6,857 nt of DNA from Fibrobacter sp. (GTDB lineage: Bacteria; Fibrobacterota; Fibrobacteria; Fibrobacterales; Fibrobacteraceae), in assembly GCA_021443065.1 (NCBI GenBank), contig JABUUR010000437.1, positions 1-6,857 on the forward strand, written 5' to 3'. Both the position numbers and the translations under genes were made by a program. Under the pieces are notes generated by a model. The model had not been told where the DNA came from. It saw only the letters and a program-made list of their open reading frames with translations, and did not search any database. Positions 1-5,713 of this stretch are shown in pieces (the stretch's first letter is position 1; every line of letters starts with the position of its first letter).

Positions 1-279
1 GCGCTCCCTGCAATCTGGAACAAACTTGCAGAACGGGTAGGGGAGAAACACGCCATCGAACTTCTGTCTACCGCACCTGCCGCATTGGTCGATGCCGAAC
101 CCGCATACGAAGTCGGTTCTGAAAAGCAAGCCAACATTGTCGTCCTCGATACATCCAAGCCCCACATTGTAAGTCAGAAGGATTTTGCAGGCCATGTCTG
201 CAACTCCCCGTTGTTGGGCAAGGAACTGGATTCGTCCATTGTCGGCTCGTTCATCAACGGTGTGTGGACCGGACGCTAG
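1..279 (+). CDS. pyrC: Dihydroorotase, class I (C-terminal fragment; 5' end outside window)
   Basis: This frame is open from base 1 to a TAG at 277-279 and gives the last 92 residues of a protein whose start lies upstream. It resembles the C-terminus of class I dihydroorotases of the amidohydrolase superfamily. These enzymes cyclise N-carbamoyl-L-aspartate to dihydroorotate in pyrimidine biosynthesis in the cytoplasm. Visible support is the helical stretch ending in 'ELLSTAPAAL', the small beta-sandwich segment 'EVGSEKQANIVVLD' where amidohydrolases have G-x-x-A-D-I/N-h-h-h-D, and the ending 'NSPLLGKEL' followed by a 'GSFINGVW' strand, as in dihydroorotase tails (N-x-P-h-x-G-x-x-L ... G). The metal ligands and catalytic Asp lie earlier in the family and cannot be checked, so an active PyrC and an inactive PyrC' paralogue cannot be told apart. 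Another cyclic amidohydrolase, such as an allantoinase, is less likely. The stop lies 16 nt before the next gene, so read-through transcription into the PilZ gene is likely. Confidence 0.8.
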   Translation, partial: ALPAIWNKLAERVGEKHAIELLSTAPAALVDAEPAYEVGSEKQANIVVLDTSKPHIVSQKDFAGHVCNSPLLGKELDSSIVGSFINGVWTGR

Positions 280-295
280 AAGGGAGCCGTAGCGA

Positions 296-1297
296 ATGAT
301 TGAACCGCTCCAGCTGGCGTGGATTGCCTTCATCATCTTTCTTTTCTTGTTGCTGCTAGTGCTGTTGGAAATACACCGTATCAACTACAGGCGCGACAAT
401 GAGGTGATGTTCGGTACGGAAACCTTTGACGAAAAGGTGAAGGAAATCGCTTTTACAGACAAAGAAAGGCGGACCCTCGAGAAGATAATCCGCACGTCGT
501 CCTTTGAAAACAAGGACGCAGTCCTGAATTCCTCGGGACTGTTCGAAGCAGCCGTGAGCCGTTTCTATGACTTTCGCAACGTGTTTTCTGTTCGCGACGA
601 AACGGTGGATGCCGTGGAGCGTATTCGCGAAAAACTGGGCTTTACCGCGGTCAATCCCTTGACCCAGATTTGCTCCTCGCGGCAGTTCGGTATCGGCGAC
701 CGAATCGACCTGATTCTGGACGACGGCCGGACCTTTAAGCATTCCGAGATCATCCATCGTTCCGAAAAGGAGTGGTTTATCGCCTACGACGGAAGCCGGG
801 GCTCCGCATTGTCCTTTGTGGGCAAGGAGGTGGGCATTAAATGGACCCGCCCAAACGACGCCGTTTACTCAGCCCGACTGAAAGTCCGTTCCTGCCTGCC
901 CGGGCAGTTGATTTTGCCCCACACCACCAACCTGGAAAAGCGGCAGTTCCGCCGCTGGGTCCGTGAACAGGTCTCCATACCCGTGGTGGCCACGCTACCC
1001 GACGGTTCCACCTGCGGCGGAATGCTCTTTGACTTGTCTGCGGGCGGTTTTATGTTCGGGTTGCCCCTGGAGTGCCGTTCCGGGCTCCACATGAACATCA
1101 AGTTCGAACTGCCCAGTTTTGGCGAAGAGAACGTGGAAATCGAAATTTTGCGCAATTTAGGCCACAAAAACAGCGAATTTCCCAGCTATTTTTGCCTGAC
1201 CGCGGAGTTCGTGGGGGAGTTTGGATGGACTCAGGAAAGGGTGCTTCAGTACATCTTTGAGGTGAACAAGGGCAAAAACAGAAGCAAAAAGGCGTGA
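296..1297 (+). CDS. Membrane-anchored PilZ-domain protein (putative c-di-GMP receptor)
   Basis: This 333-aa protein has one hydrophobic N-terminal helix (about residues 8-26) followed by basic residues (HRINYRR), which suggests a single-pass inner-membrane anchor with the rest in the cytoplasm. Residues about 50-110 look helical. Residues about 128-195 resemble the YcgR/PilZN-type beta domain that often precedes PilZ. Residues about 214-320 are a PilZ domain. Both c-di-GMP motifs are present: RxxxR (R219-R223, also readable as R216-R220) and D/NxSxxG (D246-L-S248-A-G-G251). Ligand binding is therefore plausible. The ATG at 296 is preceded by AGGGAG (281-286) with 9-nt spacing. The gene follows the pyrC tail by 16 nt and is separated from pilM by the operon promoter, so it is probably transcribed with pyrC or from an upstream promoter. 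The name PilZ and the adjacency suggest a role in pilus or surface behaviour, but this domain also regulates flagella and exopolysaccharide, so the target is unknown. Confidence 0.85.
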   Translation: MIEPLQLAWIAFIIFLFLLLLVLLEIHRINYRRDNEVMFGTETFDEKVKEIAFTDKERRTLEKIIRTSSFENKDAVLNSSGLFEAAVSRFYDFRNVFSVRDETVDAVERIREKLGFTAVNPLTQICSSRQFGIGDRIDLILDDGRTFKHSEIIHRSEKEWFIAYDGSRGSALSFVGKEVGIKWTRPNDAVYSARLKVRSCLPGQLILPHTTNLEKRQFRRWVREQVSIPVVATLPDGSTCGGMLFDLSAGGFMFGLPLECRSGLHMNIKFELPSFGEENVEIEILRNLGHKNSEFPSYFCLTAEFVGEFGWTQERVLQYIFEVNKGKNRSKKA

Positions 1298-1313
1298 AAA
1301 TGTGAAAAAAATA

Positions 1314-1329
1314 TGTGAAAATGCTCATA
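1314..1329. promoter_or_regulatory. CRP-like inverted repeat upstream of the pil promoter (tentative)
   Basis: The bases read TGTGA-AAATGC-TCATA, a 9 of 10 match to the CRP/Vfr-type consensus TGTGA-N6-TCACA. The centre (1321/1322) lies about 80 bp upstream of the transcription start predicted from the TAAAAT box, near the spacing used by class I CRP activation. The left half-site belongs to a small set of GTGAAAA direct repeats (1294-1300, 1302-1308, 1315-1321), so the match may be a chance product of AT-rich DNA. No regulator is seen in the window. Confidence 0.2.
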
Positions 1330-1352
1330 ACTCGTTAATTTTCAATGAGTTA
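1328..1352 (+). terminator. Hairpin downstream of the PilZ gene, possible weak terminator
   Basis: TAACTCGTT (1328-1336) and AATGAGTTA (1344-1352) can form a 9-bp stem containing one G-U pair, closed over a 7-nt loop. It sits 30 nt after the PilZ stop codon and just upstream of the pil promoter, a suitable place for transcript termination. The stem is AT-rich and is not followed directly by a T-run (the next bases are GCGAAAATTTTG), so it would be weak as an intrinsic terminator. It could instead be an operator-like palindrome. Confidence 0.3.
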
Positions 1353-1355
1353 GCG

Positions 1356-1394
1356 AAAATTTTGCTTGACATTCGCCGTCTATAAAGGTAAAAT
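1356..1394 (+). promoter_or_regulatory. Sigma-70-type promoter of the pilMNOPQ operon
   Basis: A perfect -35 box TTGACA (1366-1371) is separated by 17 bp from a -10 box TAAAAT (1389-1394), which is 5 of 6 to TATAAT. An AAAATTTT tract (1356-1363) lies directly upstream of the -35 and could act as a proximal UP element. Transcription would start near 1401, giving a leader of about 27 nt before the pilM start. This lies in the only sizeable non-coding gap of the window and just ahead of a tightly packed five-gene block, so it is probably the main operon promoter. Confidence 0.75.
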
Positions 1395-1416
1395 TTATAT
1401 TGTAATGTTTCCTTTT

Positions 1417-1430
1417 GGAGAATTGTTTTG
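1417..1430 (+). promoter_or_regulatory. Ribosome binding site that fixes the TTG start of pilM
   Basis: GGAG (1417-1420) sits 7 nt before a TTG codon at 1428-1430, which begins the reading frame MSLGLIAKIRG. No ATG or GTG stands in frame nearby that would keep the conserved PilM N-terminus, and the predicted transcription start (about 1401) excludes starts further upstream. The TTG start is therefore well supported. It may keep PilM output below that of the ATG-started genes downstream. Confidence 0.7.
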
Positions 1431-2573
1431 TCTTTAGGTTTAATTGCGAAAATTCGCGGCGTTCGTGAAACTGTCGGTATTGATGTTGGACATTACAGCA
1501 TCAAGTACGTAAAGGTTTTGCATAACGCCAACGGTAAGCGTATCGTGGTGGATGCGGATCTAGAACGCGTTCCAGACGGTGCCATCGTTAATGGCGAAAT
1601 ACAAGTACGTGAAGGAGGCGCCCCGACCGAGGGTGACGGTCCGAGGGAAAAAGACGGCAGCGACCTGCTGGGCGAAGCCTTCAGCAAGTTGCTTTTGCGC
1701 CATCCTTTGGAAGATTCCAGCGATGTGGTGGTGTCCGTGAACTGCGGTGCCGGCGCTGGCGGTATCCTGGTGGACAAACTTTCCGTGAAGGTCCCCAAGA
1801 ACGGTAACGAGGCCGCAATCATTCTCCAGACTGCCCAGTCCCGTCCGCCTTTCGACGACCAGGACAACGTAATCGACTACGAAGTTTCCTCCCGCGAAGG
1901 CGATGAACTTAAGGTGAACGTGGTTGCCGCGAAGAACGGCCTGCTTGATTCCTGGGCAAGGTTCTTTATCCGTCGCGGCATTAAAATTTCTGCAGTAGAC
2001 GTAGATATCTTCGGCCTGCTCAATGCCTACGTGGCAACGGCTGAACCTCAGAAACTCGAAGAGACTACTGCTATTTTCAACATCGGCGAAAAGAAGATGA
2101 GCGTGGCTTTCCTGCAAGACGGAAAGTTCCATTCCATGCGTGCCATGACCGGCGGTTCGCTGGACATGGTGGTGAACAAAACCTGCGTCAATCTGGGTGT
2201 TGAACCTTCTGTGTGTCACGAGATTTTCGATAAGGACGACATGTCCATCGTCGACGGATTCTCCGAGGCAGAAGTGGAAGCCGCTCTTAAAATTGCATAC
2301 GAAGACCTGATGGCCCAGATTGATTTCGGTATCCGCTATTTCTCGTCTTCCGAAGATTCCAAGCCCTTGAACAAAATCTTGCTGGGTGGTGGCGGAGCCG
2401 CAATCCCCGGCCTTAAGGAATACATTGCAGAACGCACTGGTATTGAGACTGACACCGTCAATCCGTTCCACCTTGCTGAATGCGATGCCAAGGTCTTTGG
2501 CGAAAACGGAATCTCCGTTGCCTTGTCTAACATTTATGCCCCTGCTTTGGGCTTGGCTATGAGGAAATTCTAA
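1428..2573 (+). CDS. pilM: PilM, actin-like cytoplasmic protein of the type IV pilus alignment complex
   Basis: This 381-aa FtsA/actin-fold ATPase-type protein sits on the cytoplasmic face of the inner membrane and recruits PilN, linking the pilus motor to the envelope complex. Visible motifs are the phosphate-1 loop VGIDVGHYSIKYVKV (16-30), a phosphate-2-like segment AIFNIGEKKMSVAFLQ (215-230), the glycine-rich adenosine motif ILLGGGGAAIPGLKEYI (317-333), and the typical PilM ending 'APALGLAMRKF'. Length is slightly above the usual 350-360 residues. The excess is largely a Gly/Glu/Asp-rich insert at about 61-79, where relatives have a short 'GEI' turn leading into a helix. Translation starts at a TTG (GGAG, 7-nt spacing). 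The stop codon overlaps the pilN ATG by one base (TAATG). It is the first gene of the operon, directly after the promoter at 1366-1394. Identification rests on motifs and on the following pilN/pilO/pilQ genes. Confidence 0.95.
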   Translation: MSLGLIAKIRGVRETVGIDVGHYSIKYVKVLHNANGKRIVVDADLERVPDGAIVNGEIQVREGGAPTEGDGPREKDGSDLLGEAFSKLLLRHPLEDSSDVVVSVNCGAGAGGILVDKLSVKVPKNGNEAAIILQTAQSRPPFDDQDNVIDYEVSSREGDELKVNVVAAKNGLLDSWARFFIRRGIKISAVDVDIFGLLNAYVATAEPQKLEETTAIFNIGEKKMSVAFLQDGKFHSMRAMTGGSLDMVVNKTCVNLGVEPSVCHEIFDKDDMSIVDGFSEAEVEAALKIAYEDLMAQIDFGIRYFSSSEDSKPLNKILLGGGGAAIPGLKEYIAERTGIETDTVNPFHLAECDAKVFGENGISVALSNIYAPALGLAMRKF

Positions 2574-3187
2574 TGGCAACGCAGAAAAAAGAATCTCCTA
2601 ATACTAGCGCCCTGGCCATATCCATCAACCTCTTGCCCATTGAATTCCGCAAGAAGAAGAAGGATCTTTCTTGGGTTACCGACCGCCGTACCATTTGGCC
2701 GACTGTTGCCCTCATCGCGGCAATTGTCGCCTTTGTGATGATCGACAATTTCATTACCGAAACCAAGGATAACCTGAACTCCGAACTTACAAGGGTCAAG
2801 GAAGAAGTCGAACGTCAGCGTCCGCTCCTCCAGAAGATCGGCGAACTTGAACAGAAGCAGGGCATTGTCAACACAAAGATCAATGCGCTCAAGTCCATTC
2901 AGGTGAACAAGAAACGTTGGGTTGTTTTGTTCGAGAACATCTCCTCGGTTCTGCCTCCGAATATGTGGCTTGCCAGTTTGAACCAGATGGGCGAGTACAA
3001 CCTGGAGTTGAAGGGCACCACCTTCGACTTCTCCGAAGTCGCCGATTACATGGTCAAACTTGAAAAACAGTCGAGCATTGAGGCGGTGTCCTTGGTGACT
3101 ATCGCCACCACCAAGGTGGACGGCGAAGAAGCCTATAGCTTTACCATCAGTATTGTCCTGAGCAAGGACAACGGACAGGAGGGCTAA
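2573..3187 (+). CDS. pilN: PilN, inner-membrane protein of the type IV pilus alignment complex
   Basis: This 204-aa bitopic inner-membrane protein has a short cytoplasmic N-terminus, one membrane helix and a periplasmic coiled coil plus a ferredoxin-like domain. The cytoplasmic part carries the PilM-binding motif I18-N19-L20-L21-P22, followed by a basic stretch (RKKKK, 26-30). The membrane helix spans about 41-60, a Lys/Glu-rich coiled coil about 62-108, and the C-terminal domain about 112-197 with the family hallmark 'LPPNMWLASL' (127-136). Length matches usual PilN (about 180-210). The start overlaps the pilM stop by one base and has GAGGAA (2561-2566) 6 nt upstream. The stop is 1 nt before the pilO ATG. 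In known systems PilN heterodimerises with PilO and docks PilM through the INLLP motif. Nothing in this copy looks degraded. Confidence 0.94.
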   Translation: MATQKKESPNTSALAISINLLPIEFRKKKKDLSWVTDRRTIWPTVALIAAIVAFVMIDNFITETKDNLNSELTRVKEEVERQRPLLQKIGELEQKQGIVNTKINALKSIQVNKKRWVVLFENISSVLPPNMWLASLNQMGEYNLELKGTTFDFSEVADYMVKLEKQSSIEAVSLVTIATTKVDGEEAYSFTISIVLSKDNGQEG

Positions 3188-3188
3188 C

Positions 3189-3791
3189 ATGGGTAGTTTT
3201 GACTTTAAAGACAAAAAGAACATTTACGCCATCGCCATCGTCCTGTTGATTCTTGGCGCAGCCTACTACGTGTACGACTACATGTGGAACCCTTTCGTGC
3301 TGGAGCGTGAACGCCTGGAAAGTGAACTGCGTTCTGCACAGGCCGAACTGGACAAGATCAACGCCCAGAAGCATCGCGTGGCCGAACTGGAAATGCAGCT
3401 GGTCCAGGCGGAAAAGGATTTCGAAAAACTCAAGGAAATGTTCCCGGAAGAAGAAAAGGTGCCTCTGCGCTTGCAGGACCTCTATTCCGTGCTTCGCAGT
3501 TCCGGTGTGCAAATCCAGAAGTTCAATCCCGAGGGCCGTGGCATCGCCCGCGAACACTATGTGGAAAACCGCTATTCCATTGCAGTGAATTCCGGCTACC
3601 ACATGCTAGGCTACCTGTTTGCAGAAATTGCAAACTTCAACTATCCTACGGCGATTACCAACTTGAGGCTTTCACGCTATTCCGGCATCAAGGCTGAAAT
3701 CGAGAAGGCCGAAACTCACGGATGGACCCCGATTACCATGTCGGTATCCTTCAATTTGACCACCTACACATCTAAAAAGGTGGGTCCGTAA
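3189..3791 (+). CDS. pilO: PilO, inner-membrane protein of the type IV pilus alignment complex
   Basis: This 200-aa bitopic protein has the PilN-like layout: a short N-terminal cytoplasmic segment, a membrane helix at about 11-29, a periplasmic coiled coil at about 37-83, and a ferredoxin-like C-terminal domain at about 92-195. Family marks are the 'MFPEEEKVP' junction (84-92), 'SGVQIQKFNPEG' (105-116), and the 'GYHMLGYLFAEIANF' helix (136-150), which corresponds to the G-x-YH-x-hG-x-F helix of PilO. Length is typical. It has the strongest Shine-Dalgarno in the operon, AGGAGG (3177-3182), with 6-nt spacing inside the end of pilN. Its stop overlaps the next ATG by one base (TAATG). In known systems PilO pairs with PilN and binds PilP in the periplasm. 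Confidence 0.93.
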   Translation: MGSFDFKDKKNIYAIAIVLLILGAAYYVYDYMWNPFVLERERLESELRSAQAELDKINAQKHRVAELEMQLVQAEKDFEKLKEMFPEEEKVPLRLQDLYSVLRSSGVQIQKFNPEGRGIAREHYVENRYSIAVNSGYHMLGYLFAEIANFNYPTAITNLRLSRYSGIKAEIEKAETHGWTPITMSVSFNLTTYTSKKVGP

Positions 3792-5713
3792 TGAAGTGCA
3801 AATTCCTTATATTGTTCATGATGGCTGCCGTGGCAATCCAGGCTGCACAGATCAAGGATGTCCGCTTTGCTTGCGACAAGGGCTGTCGCCTGATGTTCAC
3901 CTTTGATTCCGAGAAGAACTTGCCCACGTTCTTCCAGAAGTACGATGCCTCGTCCAAGAAATTGGTGGCTGGTTTCTCCGATACCGATATATCTTTGGGG
4001 CAAGGCTCCTTTATGGTGGACGGGGACTCCAAGTTCGTAAAGAATATCCGCATCTTCAAGGAAAACTACCGCGGTTCCACGTTCCTGAAGTTCGAAATGG
4101 AAGTGGGTTCCGCCATCGATTCCGACAAGAACGATATTTCCCTGGAAAAGGCAAATTTCTTGCTGAAGTTCAAGGGTAAGGTGGGCAAGGCCTGGACTCT
4201 TTCCAAGGTCATTGCCGACAGCAAAAAGTCTGCAGATAAGCAGTCTCTCGAAGATAAAAAGCGTGCGGCAACCGACAAGAAGGAGGCTGCAAAGATTGCC
4301 CTCGAAGAAAAAAAGGCCGCCGAAAAAGCCGCCAAGGAAGAAAAGGCCCGCCTAGCCGCCGAAAAGAAGGCTGCAGAGAAGGCCGCCCTTGAAGAAAAGA
4401 AGCGCCTGGCCGCCGAAAAGAAGGCTGCAGAGAAGGCCGCCCTTGAAGAAAAGAAACGCCTGGCCGCCGAAAAGAAGGCTGCCGAAAAGGCCGCTATCGA
4501 AGAGAGGAAAGCCGCGGAAAAGGCCGCCCTTGAAGAGAAGGCTGCCGCAGAGAAGGCCGCCAAGGATGAAATCAACCGCATTGTGTCCCAGCAGAAAATG
4601 CTGGACCAGGCCATCAAGGACGGCGGCGCCATCGGTGAGTATCTCCCGGGTCTCAAGGAATTGACCTTGCTGGTGGGTTCAGGCATGGAACAGGTGAAAC
4701 TTGTTGCCGACGCTCCCATTGAACTGAAGAACGTTTCCGGCCCCACCAAGGCTTCTGTCGTGGTGGTAAGCCTTCCTTCTTCAAAGAAGTCTCCGGTGTT
4801 CAATTTGAATGCGGGCTCCATTGTGAAGTCTGTGGTGTGGACCGACGATGGTATCAAGCTCCAGTTGCAAGGAGACGTGGCTCCCGTTATGATGGTTCAG
4901 GATGGAGCCTTGATTTTGCAGGCACAGAACACCAAGTTCAGCAAGGACGGTTTCTGTTTCTGGTCTGCAAAGTCCTCGGGCGTTACCCTCAAGGACTGGA
5001 CCAGGGCCTCCGAAGAAAAACCCAGTTTTGACAAGTTCGTGAAAACCTACGAAAAGGACAGCAAAAAGCAAGTTGCCGGTGCTGAAACCTTCCACCTTCG
5101 CCCGGTGGTTCGCGAACTTATCGTGGTGGTGGACGAAACTGAATTCTATGCGGCCCCCAACGAAAATGCTCAGGTTCTGCAGCGTCTTGTCTTTGGCGAA
5201 CACTTGGTCAGCCTTGACATGACCGGCATGTTCCGCAAAGTGCAGTATGGTAACCGCGTGGGCTACGTGAACCGCCGTTCCGTAGGGTTCCGTGACGAGC
5301 TTACCGCTGTCCAGGCAGAACGCCTGAAAGAAGTGGAAAAAGATCGCGGTGGCGTGCTGAATCCTGAAAACGTTTCGAATAGCAGACTTGTCGATCTTTA
5401 CGAAGACCGGGTTGTCTACAGTTCCTTCGGTCGTCGCGATCCCTTTGTTGACATAAAGGGTCTCGTAGAAGAAGGCATCAACATTGACCAGGTTGAACTG
5501 GTGGGCATCATCTGGGAATCCGATGTTCCCATGGCTATCCTGGTCGAAACCAAGAATCCGTCCGTATCTTATACCATCAAGGAAGGTGATAAGATCTTGA
5601 ACGGCAAGGTATTGAAAATTACACAAACAGACGTGCTCTTCCTTATCCAAGAATTTGGCGTGAGCCGTCGCTACTCCATGGGCCTTCCCGATAAATTTGG
5701 GGGTGACAAGTAA
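3791..5713 (+). CDS. pilP: PilP-type protein with added AMIN-like, helical rod and SH3 domains
   Basis: This 640-aa protein occupies the pilP slot between pilO and pilQ. Domains in order: a signal peptide (about 1-19, no lipobox); a first AMIN-like beta domain (about 20-130); an Ala/Glu/Lys-rich helical rod (about 145-262) with three 18-residue repeats at 187-240; a second AMIN-like domain (about 285-380); a bacterial SH3 domain (about 442-500, ending 'VGYVNRRSVGF'); a short charged linker; and a C-terminal PilP domain (about 536-634) with the hallmark GRRDPF (547-552), then 'VELVGIIWES' and 'SYTIKEGDKILNGKVLKI'. Classical PilP is an inner-membrane lipoprotein of about 170-180 aa that bridges PilNO and PilQ; AMIN and SH3 domains commonly bind cell wall. 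The inferred role is an envelope-spanning connector that also grips peptidoglycan. The ATG overlaps the pilO stop, with AAGGTGG 7 nt upstream. The PilP and SH3 calls are firm. The AMIN calls rest on strand pattern and are weaker, the second more so. Confidence 0.85.
   Translation: MKCKFLILFMMAAVAIQAAQIKDVRFACDKGCRLMFTFDSEKNLPTFFQKYDASSKKLVAGFSDTDISLGQGSFMVDGDSKFVKNIRIFKENYRGSTFLKFEMEVGSAIDSDKNDISLEKANFLLKFKGKVGKAWTLSKVIADSKKSADKQSLEDKKRAATDKKEAAKIALEEKKAAEKAAKEEKARLAAEKKAAEKAALEEKKRLAAEKKAAEKAALEEKKRLAAEKKAAEKAAIEERKAAEKAALEEKAAAEKAAKDEINRIVSQQKMLDQAIKDGGAIGEYLPGLKELTLLVGSGMEQVKLVADAPIELKNVSGPTKASVVVVSLPSSKKSPVFNLNAGSIVKSVVWTDDGIKLQLQGDVAPVMMVQDGALILQAQNTKFSKDGFCFWSAKSSGVTLKDWTRASEEKPSFDKFVKTYEKDSKKQVAGAETFHLRPVVRELIVVVDETEFYAAPNENAQVLQRLVFGEHLVSLDMTGMFRKVQYGNRVGYVNRRSVGFRDELTAVQAERLKEVEKDRGGVLNPENVSNSRLVDLYEDRVVYSSFGRRDPFVDIKGLVEEGINIDQVELVGIIWESDVPMAILVETKNPSVSYTIKEGDKILNGKVLKITQTDVLFLIQEFGVSRRYSMGLPDKFGGDK
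4349..4510 (+). repeat. Three tandem 54-bp in-frame repeats coding an 18-residue helical unit
   Basis: Units lie at 4349-4402, 4403-4456 and 4457-4510, each coding 18 residues beginning RLAAEKKAAEKAA. Units 1 and 2 differ at only two bases, both silent (CTA/CTG, AAG/AAA). Unit 3 has diverged further (ALEEKK becomes AIEERK). Degenerate AAEKAA-type units continue on both sides. The near identity at DNA level indicates recent duplication by slippage or unequal recombination, so the rod length may vary between strains. The encoded segment resembles the TolA-type helical region. Confidence 0.93.

Noticed and set aside
1381..1386. TATAAA as the -10 box of the pil promoter
   Set aside because: It lies only 9 bp from TTGACA. 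TAAAAT at 1389-1394 gives the normal 17-bp spacing.
1560..2579. 339-aa open frame on the minus strand opposite pilM
   Set aside because: It is codon-for-codon in register with pilM. Such frames stay open when the sense gene rarely uses TTA, CTA and TCA. The product has no recognisable domain and there is no ribosome site of note.
4349..4510. Possible CRISPR-like or mobile repeat array
   Set aside because: The repeats are contiguous, in frame, without spacers, and code a helical rod. This is a coding tandem repeat.
4066..4857. 263-aa Ala/Ser/Phe-rich open frame on the minus strand across the repeat region
   Set aside because: Its composition is simply the complement of the Ala/Glu/Lys repeat codons. 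It is a low-complexity shadow, not a gene.
4781..5650. 289-aa open frame on the minus strand opposite the pilP-type gene
   Set aside because: It is also in codon register with the sense gene, so it is a codon-usage shadow. The same holds for the minus frames at 2570-3223 and 3147-3602.
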